The position numbers and the translations under genes are program-made. 64,000 nt of DNA from the NCBI GenBank assembly GCA_008923315.1, contig WBSF01000009.1:1-64000 (forward strand). The letters run 5' to 3'. The stretch comes from Betaproteobacteria bacterium SCN1 (GTDB taxonomy: Bacteria; Pseudomonadota; Gammaproteobacteria; Burkholderiales; Thiobacillaceae). Shown in pieces: positions 40,322 to 51,466 of the stretch; positions within the stretch are counted from its first letter, which is position 1, and each line of letters starts with the position of its first letter. The notes under the pieces are model-generated. The model was not told where the DNA came from, made no database searches, and was given only the letters and a program-made list of their open reading frames with translations.

Positions 40322-41641
40322 GTGGCGCCGGGCGTACAGATGCATCAAATCGTCATTGTCGGCGGCGGCGCCGGCGGGCTCGAACTGGCCACCCGCCTGG
40401 GCGACAGGCTGGGCAGGAAAAAACGCGCACATGTCACGCTGATCGACGCCTCGCCGTCGCATCTCTGGAAGCCCCTGCTCTACGAGGTCGCCGCAGGCAG
40501 TCTCGATTCCTACGCCGAGCGCCTGGAATACCTGGCGCAGGGGCACTGGCACGGATTCACCTTCCGCCTCGGCCGCATGGACGGCCTCGATCGCGAGAAC
40601 AAGCAGGTGAACGTGGCACCTACGCTGGACGAGAACGGCACCGAGATCATTCCGCGCCGCAGCTTCCCCTACGACACGCTGATCATCGCCGTCGGCTCGG
40701 TCGCCAACGATTTCGGCGTGCCCGGCGTGGCCGAACACTGCGTCATGCTCGACACGCCCGAACAGGCACGCGAATTCCACCGCCGTCATATCAACGCCTG
40801 TCTGCGGGCGAACACGCAGACCGACGCTGTCGCGCCGGGCCAGCTCACCGTCGGCATCGTCGGTGCGGGCGCGACCGGCGTCGAGCTTGCCGCCGAACTG
40901 CACGACACCACGCGCGAACTGTCGTCTTACGGCATGGATCACATCGAGCCGGATAAAAGCCTCAAGCTCCTGCTCGTCGAGGCGTCGGACCGCATCCTGC
41001 CCGGCCTGCCGCCGCGCCTGTCTGCTGCCGCTGCGGACAGGCTGCGCGAACTGGGGGTGGAGATGCACGTCGACGAGCGCGTCGTCGAGGTGCGCCGGGA
41101 CGGCATGCTGACCGCTTCCGGCAAATTCATTCCGGCGAGCATGATGGTCTGGTCGGCCGGCATCAAGGCGCCGGATTTTCTACGGGACATGGCCGGGCTG
41201 GAGACCAACCGCATCAATCAGCTCGTCGTTCGGCCGACGCTCCAGACCACGCGTGACGACGATGTCTTCGCGCTGGGCGACTGCGCCGCGCTGGCGATGC
41301 CCGACGGGCGCAACGTGCCGCCGCGCGCGCAGGCCGCGCACCAGCAGGCCGGCACGATGGCGAAGAACATCTGCCGTCGCATGGCCGGCAAGCCGCTGAA
41401 GGATTACGCCTATCGCGACTACGGCTCGCTTGTCGCGCTCGGCCGTTTTTCCACCGTCGGCAACCTCATGGGCGGTCTCACCGGCGGCAGCATCATGATC
41501 GAGGGTGCGGTCGCGCGGCTGGTGTACTGGTCGTTGCACAAGATGCACCAGATTGCCCTGCATGGCTGGTTCAAGACCGCGCTCACCGCCTACGCGCACT
41601 TCATCAGTACGCCGACACGGGCGCGGATCAAGCTGCACTGA
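40322..41641 (+). CDS. ndh: Type II NADH dehydrogenase (NDH-2) family oxidoreductase
   Basis: 439 residues from a GTG with GGGAGG six bases ahead; an in-frame ATG at 40340 is possible. Two nucleotide-binding folds: FAD motif IVIVGGGAGGLELATRLGD and NAD motif VGIVGAGATGVELAAEL. FALGDCAALAMPDGR is the C-terminal FAD contact. An amphipathic C-terminus (SLHKMHQIALHGWFKTALTA) would attach it to the membrane. It should pass electrons from NADH to quinone without proton pumping. Confidence 0.9.
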   Translation: MAPGVQMHQIVIVGGGAGGLELATRLGDRLGRKKRAHVTLIDASPSHLWKPLLYEVAAGSLDSYAERLEYLAQGHWHGFTFRLGRMDGLDRENKQVNVAPTLDENGTEIIPRRSFPYDTLIIAVGSVANDFGVPGVAEHCVMLDTPEQAREFHRRHINACLRANTQTDAVAPGQLTVGIVGAGATGVELAAELHDTTRELSSYGMDHIEPDKSLKLLLVEASDRILPGLPPRLSAAAADRLRELGVEMHVDERVVEVRRDGMLTASGKFIPASMMVWSAGIKAPDFLRDMAGLETNRINQLVVRPTLQTTRDDDVFALGDCAALAMPDGRNVPPRAQAAHQQAGTMAKNICRRMAGKPLKDYAYRDYGSLVALGRFSTVGNLMGGLTGGSIMIEGAVARLVYWSLHKMHQIALHGWFKTALTAYAHFISTPTRARIKLH

Positions 41642-41667
41642 CCGGGCGTGAGGGTTGCGGGGCCGGG

Positions 41668-42702
41668 TCAGTCGCCGTTCCACAGCCGCGCCGCGCCGCG
41701 CACGCCGCTGGAATCGCCGTATTTCGGCGGTACCAGCGGCGTGTCCACACGGTCCGAGAATACGTAGCGCCGCCACAGTTTCGGCACGGTGTCGTAGAGC
41801 CGGGCGATGTTCGACAGGCCGCCGCCGAGCACGATCACGTCCGGATCGATGAGATTGATGACGCCGGCCAGCGCGCGGGCAAGGCGTTCCTCGTAGCGTG
41901 CCAGCGTGGCGCTGCACGGGCCGTAGCCCGCGTTCGCCAGTTGCGCGATTTCGTGCGCGGGCAGGTCCTCGCCGCCGTAGCGCACGTGATCGGCGGCGAG
42001 GCCGGGGCCGGACAGCCAGGTTTCGATGCAGCCCTTTTTGCCGCAATAGCAGGCGGGGGCGGCGTCCAGCTCGCGCGGCGTGGGCCAGGGGTGGATGAGT
42101 GCGTCGCCGGTGGCGGGATGGGTGCCGGTGGGTTCGCGGTCGGACGGGGCGCAGGCGAACTGGACGTAGGGCAGGGGGCTGTGGCCCCATTCGCCGGCGA
42201 TGGCGTTGGCGCCGCGCAGCAGCTGTCCGCGCACGACCACGCCGCCGCCGACCCCGGTGCCGAGGATGACGCCGAACACGCCGTCGGCGCCGGCCGCCGC
42301 ACCGTCGATCGCTTCTGACAGGGCGAAGCAGTCGGCATCGTTGGCGAGCCGGATGTCGCGGTTCAGCGCGCGTTCGAGATCCGCTTTCAGTGGCCGGCCG
42401 TTCAGGCAGGTGGAATTGCAGTTCTTCATGCGTCCGGTCGCAGGCGAAAGGGCGCCGGGTGTCCCGATGCCGACCCGGCCGGGTGCGGCCAGACCGAGTT
42501 CGGCTTCGGCGGCGCCTACCAGGGCAGCGACGGCGGCGACCGTGGCGGCATAGTCGCCCTGCGGCGTCGCGACGCGTCGCCGCAGGCATTCCCGGCCCGC
42601 TTCGTCGAGCGCGATCAGCTCGATCTTGGTCCCGCCGAGATCGACGCCCAGACGCAGCGTGGCGGGGCGGCGGGCGGGAGGCTCGGTGCTAAAATCGCGC
42701 AT
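41668..42702 (-). CDS. ROK family sugar kinase
   Basis: 344 residues. The ATP-binding motif is [19 protein letters not shown]. The ROK zinc motif is [18 protein letters not shown], preceded by the catalytic region [15 protein letters not shown]. It resembles fructokinase (Mak) or N-acetylglucosamine kinase; the substrate cannot be fixed. Only 22 bases separate its start from the divergent yebC start, so the two promoters overlap coding sequence. Confidence 0.9.
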   Translation of the reverse strand: MRDFSTEPPARRPATLRLGVDLGGTKIELIALDEAGRECLRRRVATPQGDYAATVAAVAALVGAAEAELGLAAPGRVGIGTPGALSPATGRMKNCNSTCLNGRPLKADLERALNRDIRLANDADCFALSEAIDGAAAGADGVFGVILGTGVGGGVVVRGQLLRGANAIAGEWGHSPLPYVQFACAPSDREPTGTHPATGDALIHPWPTPRELDAAPACYCGKKGCIETWLSGPGLAADHVRYGGEDLPAHEIAQLANAGYGPCSATLARYEERLARALAGVINLIDPDVIVLGGGLSNIARLYDTVPKLWRRYVFSDRVDTPLVPPKYGDSSGVRGAARLWNGD

Positions 42703-42724
42703 TCACTTTGCGTCGGAACGAAAC

Positions 42725-43456
42725 ATGGCAGGACATTCGAAATGGGCCAACATCCAGCATCGTAAGGGACGCCAGGATGCCAAGCGCGGGAAGATTTTCA
42801 CCAAGCTTATCAAGGAAGTGACCGTGGCCGCGAAGATGGGCGGCGGCGATCCGGCAATGAACCCGCGCCTGCGGCTCGCCATCGACAAGGCCAAGGCCGA
42901 ATCGATGCCCAAGGACAACATCGAGAACGCGATCAAGCGCGGCACCGGCCAGCTCGACGGCGTGAACTACGAAGAGGTGCGCTACGAAGGCTACGGCATC
43001 GGCGGTGTTGCGGTGATGGTCGACTGCCTCACCGACAACAAGACACGCACCGTCGCCGACGTGCGTCATGCCTTCACCAAGCATGGCGGCAACATGGGCA
43101 CTGACGGTTGTGTGGCCTTCCAGTTCAGGCATTGCGGCCAGATCGTCCTGGAGCCGGGCGCGTCCGAGGATGCGGTGATGGAGGCCGCGCTCGACGCCGG
43201 CGCCGATGATGTGATCGCCAGCGAGGACGGTTCGATCGAAGTGCTGACCTCGCCCGATCCGAAGACTTTCGAGAGCGTGAAGCATGCGCTCGAAGCCGCC
43301 GGCTTCAAGCCGGCCGTGGCCGAGATCACCATGCGCCCCGAAGGCGAGACCGAACTCGCCGGCGATGATGCGGTGAAGATGCAGAAAATCCTCGATGCGC
43401 TCGAAAGCCTGGACGACGTGCAGGAGGTCTATACCAACGCCGTGCTGCCGGAATGA
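42725..43456 (+). CDS. yebC: YebC/PmpR family transcriptional or translational regulator
   Basis: 243 residues starting [20 protein letters not shown], with the conserved [20 protein letters not shown] and [15 protein letters not shown]. The family binds DNA or ribosomes depending on the member; in this neighbourhood it usually precedes ruvC. It lies 16 bases before ruvC. Confidence 0.95.
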   Translation: MAGHSKWANIQHRKGRQDAKRGKIFTKLIKEVTVAAKMGGGDPAMNPRLRLAIDKAKAESMPKDNIENAIKRGTGQLDGVNYEEVRYEGYGIGGVAVMVDCLTDNKTRTVADVRHAFTKHGGNMGTDGCVAFQFRHCGQIVLEPGASEDAVMEAALDAGADDVIASEDGSIEVLTSPDPKTFESVKHALEAAGFKPAVAEITMRPEGETELAGDDAVKMQKILDALESLDDVQEVYTNAVLPE

Positions 43457-43472
43457 CCGGGGGCATCCCGAC

Positions 43473-43988
43473 GTGCGCATCCTCGGCATCGACCCCGGCC
43501 TGCGGCATACCGGCTTCGGGGTGATCGAGCAGACAGGACAGAAACTGGCCTACGTGGCGAGCGGTGTCGTCAAAAGCGGCGACGGCGAACTGCCGGCCCG
43601 GCTCGGCGTGCTGTTCGCCGGGCTGAACGAAGTCATCGCCACCTACCGGCCCGACACCTGCGCGGTGGAAATCGTCTTCGTCAACGTCAACCCGCAGTCG
43701 ACGCTGTTGCTGGGCCAGGCGCGCGGGGCCGCGATCTGCGCGGCGGTGTCGCATGCGCTGCCGGTCGCGGAATACACCGCGCTGCAGATCAAGCAGGCCG
43801 TGGTCGGACACGGCAAGGCCGCCAAGGAGCAGGTGCAGGAAATGGTGAAGCGTCTGCTCGTCCTGCCGGTGGCGCCCACCGCAGACGCGGCCGACGCGCT
43901 GGCCTGCGCAATCGCGCATGCGCATGGCAGCCGCCTGGGATCGCAGTCCACGGCGGGCTACCGGGTGAAAGGCGGGAGACTGGTATGA
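43473..43988 (+). CDS. ruvC: Holliday junction endonuclease RuvC
   Basis: 171 residues from a GTG at 43473 with a G-rich site upstream. The acidic catalytic residues are in [18 protein letters not shown] (Asp), [20 protein letters not shown] (Glu) and [14 protein letters not shown] (two Asp). It resolves the four-way junctions moved by RuvAB. ruvA begins 13 bases downstream. Confidence 0.95.
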   Translation: MRILGIDPGLRHTGFGVIEQTGQKLAYVASGVVKSGDGELPARLGVLFAGLNEVIATYRPDTCAVEIVFVNVNPQSTLLLGQARGAAICAAVSHALPVAEYTALQIKQAVVGHGKAAKEQVQEMVKRLLVLPVAPTADAADALACAIAHAHGSRLGSQSTAGYRVKGGRLV

Positions 43989-44001
43989 ATCGGAACGGAA
44001 C

Positions 44002-44577
44002 ATGATCGGCAGAATCACCGGATTGCTTGCCGCCAAGCAGCCGCCGCAGGTGCTGGTGGACGTGAACGGCGTCGGCTACGAACTCGATGTGCCGATGAGC
44101 ACGTTCTACAACCTGCCGGGCATCGGCGAAAAGGTCAGCCTGCTCACGCATCTGGCGATCCGCGAGGATGTGCACCTGCTGTACGGTTTCGGCAGCGAGA
44201 CCGAGCGCGCGGCTTTCCGGGAGCTGCTGAAGGTGTCGGGCATCGGCGCGAAGACGGCGCTGGCGGTGTTGTCGGGGCTGTCGGTGAACGATCTCGCCGC
44301 TGCCATAGCCGCCCAGGAGAGCGGCCGCATCGTGAAGGTGCCGGGTATCGGCAAGAAGACGGCCGAACGCCTGCTGCTGGAGCTGAAGGGCAAGCCGGTA
44401 TTCGCCGGTGCGATCGCCAGCGCGGCGCCGGCCAGCGCATCCGACGACGTCCGCCAGGCGCTGCTGGCGCTGGGGTACAACGAACGCGAAACGAACGAGG
44501 CGGTCCGCACCCTGCCTGCCGATCTGCCGGTGGGCGAGGCGATCCGCCAGGCGCTGCGCAGCTTGTCCAAGGGATGA
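44002..44577 (+). CDS. ruvA: Holliday junction DNA-binding protein RuvA
   Basis: 191 residues. An OB-fold domain is in the first 65 residues; helix-hairpin-helix motifs [16 protein letters not shown] and [16 protein letters not shown] follow. The C-terminal domain III ([20 protein letters not shown]) contacts RuvB. Its stop overlaps the start of a GGDEF gene by four bases, so ruvB is not directly downstream. Confidence 0.96.
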   Translation: MIGRITGLLAAKQPPQVLVDVNGVGYELDVPMSTFYNLPGIGEKVSLLTHLAIREDVHLLYGFGSETERAAFRELLKVSGIGAKTALAVLSGLSVNDLAAAIAAQESGRIVKVPGIGKKTAERLLLELKGKPVFAGAIASAAPASASDDVRQALLALGYNERETNEAVRTLPADLPVGEAIRQALRSLSKG

Positions 44578-46061
44578 GCGTGGTGGCCGTTCCAGCCGAT
44601 CTCGACCGCCGTTTCCGTGCGCGCCTGTGGATCGTGGCGACGATTTTTGCATTTTCGCTCGCACTGACGCTCTGGATGGGATTCCGCGAGGCCGAGACGC
44701 GACGCGACGCATTTCTGCAGCAGCAGATCGAACAGCTCGAAAAAAACGTGATGCGGCGTCTGGCGTTCTACCGTCTTGCGGCCGATCAGCTGGCGGGCGA
44801 GCCCGAAACGTACGATCAATTGGTGCTGGGCGACCCGGACAGCCAGCATCGCTGGGCGGAAATGCGCCTGAGCTTCATTCCCGGCGTGCTGGGCCTGGCG
44901 TTGGTCGAGCCTGGCGGGCACGTGCTGGGCAATGCCGGCGAACTGCGCGTCGGGCAGGCGTGCGCCCGCGATCTGGCCCTGCCGGGGGCGCTCGGCAATC
45001 CGCAATTGATGCTGCATCGGGAACGGGCGGACCTGGCGCATTTCGATGTCACCGTGCCGGTGAAGAATCCGGCGGGCGAGATGGCGGGCGGGGTGTTTCT
45101 GAGCCTGCGTCTGGAACAGTTGCAACGCGTGATCGACGATTCGCGCTACCCCGGGCATGCCCTCGCGATCGTCGACCGCGGCGGGCGGGTCGTGGTGCGG
45201 ACGGCGAACTGGCAGTCCGGTGGCGCCGATCGCGAAAAAACGCTGGGTGACACGGGGTGGCGCATCCAGGTCAGGGGGGCGCCGCTCGCTTTGTCCTCCG
45301 AAGAGAAGACGCTGATCGTCGCCATGGGGATCACCCTTCTGGCGGTGCTGGCAGTGATGTGGCAGGGCATGCGGGTGCTGCAGCGCAACATGCGCCACGA
45401 TCTGGCCATGATTCGCGATGGGCTGGGTGCCGTTGCGGCAGGGGCGCCTTTGCCCGCGTTGTCGCCGGCCTACGCGCAGTTTCTTCCGGCCATGCGCGAA
45501 ATCGAACGCATCGCCGGTGAGATCGAGAAGCAACGCAGCGAATTCGCCCGTCTGAGCCTCACCGACGTGCTGACCGGCCTGCCCAACCGGCGGGCGATGG
45601 AGGGTCGGTTCAAGCAGATGCTGGGGCTGGCGCAGCGCGGGCACCAGATCGCCCTGGTTCTGTTCGACCTCGATCACTTCAAGGCGCTCAACGACAAGCA
45701 CGGCCATGCCTCGGGCGATCGGGCGCTCATCGTGCTGGCCAATGCGCTCGCGGCCGTCTCGCGGGATTCGGATTTTTCGGCGCGGCTGGCGGGCGACGAG
45801 TTCGTGATCATGCTTGCCGGGCTGGACGAACAGGGAACCAACGCCTGGTTTCTGCGCCTTGTCGACCGTTTCCAGGCCGAATTGCGCGCGAACGGGATCG
45901 TCGCGGAGCTGAGTATCAGCGCGGGCCACACCTGGCTGTCGGGCAAGGACACGCTCAGCCGCACACTGACCCGCGCAGACCGCGCGCTTTATCGGGCCAA
46001 ATCGGAAGGCCGCGCACGATTGGCCTTCCATCGGGACGAGCACGGGGACAGCGCGGGGTAG
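44574..46061 (+). CDS. Membrane-bound diguanylate cyclase (AGDEF variant)
   Basis: 495 residues. Transmembrane segments at about 20-40 and 245-265 enclose a periplasmic sensor region. The GGDEF domain (about 325-490) has [40 protein letters not shown] and a signature reading LAGDEF, so the first Gly is Ala. An inhibitory I-site RDSD lies five residues before it. Cyclase activity is likely, since AGDEF variants can be active, but not certain. The gene overlaps ruvA by four bases and ends 9 bases before ruvB, an unusual guest in a repair operon. Confidence 0.9.
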   Translation: MSVVAVPADLDRRFRARLWIVATIFAFSLALTLWMGFREAETRRDAFLQQQIEQLEKNVMRRLAFYRLAADQLAGEPETYDQLVLGDPDSQHRWAEMRLSFIPGVLGLALVEPGGHVLGNAGELRVGQACARDLALPGALGNPQLMLHRERADLAHFDVTVPVKNPAGEMAGGVFLSLRLEQLQRVIDDSRYPGHALAIVDRGGRVVVRTANWQSGGADREKTLGDTGWRIQVRGAPLALSSEEKTLIVAMGITLLAVLAVMWQGMRVLQRNMRHDLAMIRDGLGAVAAGAPLPALSPAYAQFLPAMREIERIAGEIEKQRSEFARLSLTDVLTGLPNRRAMEGRFKQMLGLAQRGHQIALVLFDLDHFKALNDKHGHASGDRALIVLANALAAVSRDSDFSARLAGDEFVIMLAGLDEQGTNAWFLRLVDRFQAELRANGIVAELSISAGHTWLSGKDTLSRTLTRADRALYRAKSEGRARLAFHRDEHGDSAG

Positions 46062-46070
46062 AATCGCCGC

Positions 46071-47098
<1,028 letters not shown>

Positions 47099-47099
<1 letters not shown>

Positions 47100-47500
47100 T
47101 GGCCTACGTCTGGCCGGTACGCGTGTACTGGGAAGACACGGATGCCGGCGGCGTGGTGTACTACGCCAACTACCTCAAGTTTCTGGAGCGGGCCCGCAGC
47201 GAGTGGCTGCGCGCGCTGGGGTTCGAGCAGGACGTCCTGCGCGATGACGGCGGCGTGGTCTTCGTCGTGCGGCGGGTCGAGATCGATTATCTGGCGCCGG
47301 CGCGTTTCAACGATCTGCTCGATGTGTCGGTGGCCCTGGCGGAACGGGGCCGCGCCAGCCTGGATGTCGAACAGACGATCCTGCGCGGGCCAACCCGGTT
47401 GGCTTCGGCGCGGGTCAGGCTGGCGTGCGTGGATGCCCGGCGGTTCAAACCCGCTAAAATACCCGCGCCCATCCTTGACGCCGCAGGCCGTGCAACGTGA
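47099..47500 (+). CDS. ybgC: Tol-Pal-associated acyl-CoA thioesterase YbgC
   Basis: A 133-residue hot-dog fold with the catalytic motif WEDTDAGGVVYYANYLKFLE. It hydrolyses acyl-CoA and, as usual, opens the tol-pal operon. It ends in a GTGA overlap with tolQ. Confidence 0.93.
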
Positions 47501-48189
47501 ATCCCGACTTGACCCAAGATCTTTCGTTTGTCCACCTCATCGTCAACGCGTCGGTGCCGGTGCAGATCGTGATGCTGCTGCTGCTGGGGGCTTCGCTGAT
47601 GTCGTGGTGGTTCATCTTCATCAAGCTGTTCGCGCTCAAGCGCGCCAAACGCGTCACCGAACGTTTCGAACGGGAATTCTGGGGCGGCGGCGATATCAAC
47701 GCGATGTACCAGCGCGTCTCGGCCGAGCGCGGCTCGGCAGGCGAGATGGAGCGTATCTTCGAGGCCGGATTCCGCGAATTCATGAAACTGCGCAGGCAGG
47801 CCGGTCTGTCCGTCAATGTCATCATCGACGGCACGCGGCGTGCGATGCGCGCGACCTACCAGCGTGAGCTCGACAACCTCGAATCGCATCTGGCCTTCCT
47901 CGCCACCGTTGGCTCGGTTTCGCCCTATGTCGGACTGTTCGGTACCGTGTGGGGCATCATGATCGCTTTCATGGGCCTGTCGAGCGTTGCGCAGGCCACG
48001 CTCGCACAGGTCGCGCCCGGGATCGCCGAAGCCCTGATCGCCACTGCGATGGGGCTGTTCGCCGCGATCCCCGCGGTGGTTGGCTACAATCGCTACACCC
48101 ACGATATCGACCGGCTGGCCAACCGTATGGAAAGCTTCATGGAGGAGTTTTCCAACATCCTGCAGCGGCAGGCGACCAAAGCGGCTTAG
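47497..48189 (+). CDS. tolQ: Tol system proton-channel protein TolQ
   Basis: 230 residues from a GTG overlapping ybgC. Three transmembrane segments: about 18-40, 135-160 (ATVGSVSPYVGLFGTVWGIM) and 170-195 (GIAEALIATAMGLFAAIPAV). With TolR it forms the force-driven channel that energises TolA. It is followed by an unexpected 271-base gap before tolR. Confidence 0.95.
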   Translation: MNPDLTQDLSFVHLIVNASVPVQIVMLLLLGASLMSWWFIFIKLFALKRAKRVTERFEREFWGGGDINAMYQRVSAERGSAGEMERIFEAGFREFMKLRRQAGLSVNVIIDGTRRAMRATYQRELDNLESHLAFLATVGSVSPYVGLFGTVWGIMIAFMGLSSVAQATLAQVAPGIAEALIATAMGLFAAIPAVVGYNRYTHDIDRLANRMESFMEEFSNILQRQATKAA

Positions 48190-48460
48190 CGCCGGCCTCG
48201 ACAGCGATCATGCCCTACGTTGAGACCAGGAACGAACGGACCCGAGGCGCAACGCGCCGACAGGGGCCATTCCCTTGCCGGGCGCAGCAACACGGCGGTC
48301 GCCAATGCGGGCCTCAACCCGGCGAGCCGCTTGCCTGCAGACGCAGGACTGCCTTGCGGGCCGTCCATCCGGGACGGCCCGATTCCGTTTTCCGCGTGAT
48401 GCGCGGCATCCCGCGAGCAAGCGACGCCGGGCGCGATTCCTGCCGGGGCGGGGCTTGAAT
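48190..48460. other. Non-coding spacer between tolQ and tolR
   Basis: 271 bases where these genes usually touch or overlap. No open frame looks real. A 10-bp stem CGGGCCGTCC/GGACGGCCCG (48357-48381) with a short loop lies 80 bases before tolR, without a T tract. It may be an attenuator, a processing site or an inserted small repeat. Confidence 0.55.
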
Positions 48461-48871
48461 ATGGCCCGTACCCGCAAGCAGGTTGCGCAGATCAACGTCG
48501 TGCCGATGATCGACGTAATGCTGGTGCTGCTCGTCATCTTCATGGTGACCGCGCCCTTCATCAATCCGGGCCAGGTCGATCTGCCCAGTGTGGGCAAGAC
48601 CGCGCAGACCCCGGCCCAGCCGCTCGAGATCATCATCAAGGAATCGGGCGACTATCTGTTGCGCGACCGTGCGGCGGGTGATGACGTGCATACCGTGCGC
48701 AAGGCCGACCTGGCCAGGGAGATTGCCGCGCGCCATCGTGCCGCCCCCGATCAGCCGGTGGTGATCGCGGCGGACAAGAACGTCCGCTACGAAGAAGTGA
48801 TGCACACGATGTCGCTGCTGCAAAAGGCGCAGATCAGCCGAATCGGTCTGCTGGCCCGTCCGGCGCCGTGA
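48461..48871 (+). CDS. tolR: Tol system protein TolR
   Basis: 136 residues from the ATG at 48461. A single transmembrane helix, AQINVVPMIDVMLVLLVIFM, includes the proton-binding Asp. The periplasmic domain ends in RIGLLARPAP. Its stop overlaps tolA's GTG by GTGA. Confidence 0.94.
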   Translation: MARTRKQVAQINVVPMIDVMLVLLVIFMVTAPFINPGQVDLPSVGKTAQTPAQPLEIIIKESGDYLLRDRAAGDDVHTVRKADLAREIAARHRAAPDQPVVIAADKNVRYEEVMHTMSLLQKAQISRIGLLARPAP

Positions 48872-49734
48872 TCACCGCCGCCGACGCGCCTTATCTGTCG
48901 CGGCCGGGCCCGAATCTCGCCGCAGGCCTCCTGGCGCTCGGCGTGCATGCCGTGTTCGTGTTGCTGCTCGTCGTCGGCGTTTCCTGGCAGACCCAGCATC
49001 CCGCCCCGGTGATGGTTGACCTGTGGGCCGCCCTGCCCGATGTGCCGCGTCCGCCCGCGCCTCCGGTCGAGCCGCTTCCGGTCCCTCCCAGGCCGGCTCC
49101 GCCGAAACCCGCGCCTGTGCCGAAGCCGGCCGTCAAGGAGGCGCCTCCGCCCAAACCGCCCGATATCGCGCTGGAAAAGGAAAAGGCCCGGAAGAAAGCG
49201 GAAGCGGAAAAGCTGGAAAAGTTGAAAGCCATGCAGGCGGCCGAAGCGAAAGCGCTCGCCGATGCCGCGCGCGAGGAGGCGGCGGCAATGAAGAAGGCCC
49301 AGGAACAGCAGCTCGCGGACAAGGAAAGGAAGAAACGCGAACTCCTGCGTCAGCTGGAAGAAGAAGAACTGATGCAGCGCATGGCGGATGAAGAGGCGCG
49401 ACAGAATGCGGCACGTGCGGCCGCAGCCAGGCGGCTGAACGAGGTCGATCGCATCAAGGGCCAGTACCAGGACATGATCCGCGCGACCGTGCGCGGCAAC
49501 ACCCGTCTTCCGCCCGATCTGCAGGGCAATCCCGAGGTGCGCTTCACGGTGAAATTGCTGCCCACGGGCGAAGTGGTCGACGTCCGGCGCACGCAATCCA
49601 GCGGCAATGCCGCGTACGACGAGGCCGTCGAGCGCGCGATCCGCAAATCGTCGCCGCTTCCCCTGCCCGCCGACCGCGATGCGCGCGCGGCTTTCGTGCC
49701 GGAACTTTCTTTCGTGCACCGTCCCAAAGAGTGA
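48868..49734 (+). CDS. tolA: Tol system envelope-spanning protein TolA
   Basis: 288 residues from a GTG coupled to tolR. The anchor is near residues 18-40 (LALGVHAVFVLLLVVGVSW), then a proline-rich stretch, a long Lys/Glu/Ala coiled coil (about 105-190), and a C-terminal TonB-like domain (RGNTRLPPDLQGNPEVRFTV). It transmits energy from TolQR to TolB-Pal. Confidence 0.93.
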   Translation: MITAADAPYLSRPGPNLAAGLLALGVHAVFVLLLVVGVSWQTQHPAPVMVDLWAALPDVPRPPAPPVEPLPVPPRPAPPKPAPVPKPAVKEAPPPKPPDIALEKEKARKKAEAEKLEKLKAMQAAEAKALADAAREEAAAMKKAQEQQLADKERKKRELLRQLEEEELMQRMADEEARQNAARAAAARRLNEVDRIKGQYQDMIRATVRGNTRLPPDLQGNPEVRFTVKLLPTGEVVDVRRTQSSGNAAYDEAVERAIRKSSPLPLPADRDARAAFVPELSFVHRPKE

Positions 49735-49823
49735 GCCGTCACACGCGCCTGCGCCGGGGCGTGCCGGGGGCCTGTGTTAAACTCGCTTGCCAATCAAGCA
49801 CTTTTGTCGAGAACGCTTTACCC

Positions 49824-51098
49824 ATGTTGCGTGCTGTCCTGCTGTTCCCGCTGTTGTGCCTGTCCCTGCTTGGTATGGCGCCCGCTGCATGGGCCGCAAT
49901 GGAAATCCAGGTGATCGGGGGCGCGGCCAACAAGATCGCGCTGGCGATGGTGCCTTTCCAGGCCGCGTCCGGCCAGCCGTTGCCGGCGCTCACCCAGATC
50001 GCGGGCGACGATCTCAACCGCACCGGCCAGTTCAAGCTCGTCGACGTCAGCGGTACGCCGGCGCCGTCCGAACCTTCGCAGGTGAACTACGGCGTATGGC
50101 GCGGCAAGGGTGCGGAAGCGATGGTGATCGGCCAGGTCGTTTCCCTGCCCGGTGGACGTTTTGAAGTGCGTTTCCGCCTGATAGACGTGGTCCGGCAGAC
50201 GCAGATCGCAGGCTACAGCTACAACATCGCGCCGAGCCAGTGGCGCGCGACGGCGCACCAGATCGCCGACATCATCTACGAAAAGCTCACCGGCGTGAAA
50301 GGCGCATTCGGCAGCCGCATCGCCTACGTGCAGAAACAGGGCAAGCGTTACGAACTGCGCGTGGCCGATGCGGACGGCCAGAATCCCCGCACCGTGGTGC
50401 GCTCCAACGAACCGTTGATCTCACCGATGTTCTCGCCGGACGGCGCACGTCTGGTCTACGTTTCGTTCGAGGACAAGAAGCCCGTCGTGTACGTGCAATC
50501 GCTTGCCGACGGCAACCGCCGCAAGGTGGCCGCGTTCAAAGGCTCGAATTCCGCGCCTGCCTGGTCTCCCGATGGTCGCCGGCTGGCCGTGGTGCTCACC
50601 CGGGACGAAGCCTCGCAGATTTATCTGATCAATGCCGACGGCAGCGGACTGAACCGGCTGACGCAGGGCGGCAACATCGATACCGAGCCCGTGTTTTCGC
50701 CTGACGGACAGACAATCTTCTTCACGTCAGACCGCGGCGGCAGTCCGCAGATCTATCGCGTATCCGTGAACGGCGGCGAGCCGAAGCGCGTGACGTTCAG
50801 CGGCGGCTACAACGTGTCGCCGGCGATCAGTCCGGACGGCAAGCTGCTGAGTTACATCAGTCGCGACGAAGGCCGTTTCCGCGTGGCCTTGCAGGATCTG
50901 GCGTCGGGCCAGTCGCGCGTGCTGACCGATACCGCACGCGACGAATCGCCGGCCTTTGCGCCCAATGGCCAGTCAGTGCTGTATGCCACGGTCCAGGGCG
51001 GGCGCGGAATTCTGGGTACGGTAAGTCTGGATGGCCGTACCCGCGCGCGTCTGTCGGAATCGGGTGTCGATGCGCGCGAGCCAGCGTGGGGGCCGTGA
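49824..51098 (+). CDS. tolB: Periplasmic beta-propeller protein TolB
   Basis: 424 residues from the ATG at 49824, which opens a signal peptide (MLRAVLLFPLLCLSLLG through AAWA). An N-terminal alpha/beta domain is followed by six WD-like repeats with SPDG motifs (FSPDGARLVYVS, WSPDGRRLAVV, FSPDGQTIFFTSDRGG). It links TolA to Pal. Confidence 0.95.
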   Translation: MLRAVLLFPLLCLSLLGMAPAAWAAMEIQVIGGAANKIALAMVPFQAASGQPLPALTQIAGDDLNRTGQFKLVDVSGTPAPSEPSQVNYGVWRGKGAEAMVIGQVVSLPGGRFEVRFRLIDVVRQTQIAGYSYNIAPSQWRATAHQIADIIYEKLTGVKGAFGSRIAYVQKQGKRYELRVADADGQNPRTVVRSNEPLISPMFSPDGARLVYVSFEDKKPVVYVQSLADGNRRKVAAFKGSNSAPAWSPDGRRLAVVLTRDEASQIYLINADGSGLNRLTQGGNIDTEPVFSPDGQTIFFTSDRGGSPQIYRVSVNGGEPKRVTFSGGYNVSPAISPDGKLLSYISRDEGRFRVALQDLASGQSRVLTDTARDESPAFAPNGQSVLYATVQGGRGILGTVSLDGRTRARLSESGVDAREPAWGP

Positions 51099-51137
51099 CA
51101 GGCTGCCCGGGATGAACGATTGTTTGGGGACCGCGAC

Positions 51138-51434
51138 GTGATTGTGAATCGGGTGCTTGTACTGATGGCGTTGGCGGGGCTCGCCGGATGCGCGGGGACC
51201 CGGCACGCAGCCGGGATGCCGGAGGTGCCGGCCGGGGGCGCGGCGTCGGCACAGGTTTCTGCCGAGGCACCCGCAATTCCGCAGGCGGCCGGTGCATTGC
51301 CGTCCATCGTTGTGCAGCCCGGCATCGCGGGCCCCCATCAATGCATGCTGGCCTGGGCGCAAGGCATGCAGGATGCATTGCAGCCCTGGATGTATGCCAT
51401 GCGGGGGTGTGACGCCCGCACCGTCGCCCCTTGA
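51138..51434 (+). CDS. Small lipoprotein between tolB and pal
   Basis: 98 residues from the GTG at 51138, chosen for a GGGGA site seven bases ahead; a TTG at 51120 and a GTG at 51144 are alternatives. A lipobox ALAGLAGC follows a short hydrophobic helix. The mature part is Ala/Pro-rich and has two Cys near the C-terminus (HQCMLAWAQGMQ, MRGCDA). I do not recognise it; it is not a standard tol-pal member. Confidence 0.6.
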   Translation: MIVNRVLVLMALAGLAGCAGTRHAAGMPEVPAGGAASAQVSAEAPAIPQAAGALPSIVVQPGIAGPHQCMLAWAQGMQDALQPWMYAMRGCDARTVAP

Positions 51435-51466
51435 ACCGGATATCACACTAAAAGGAGAGAGTCGAG

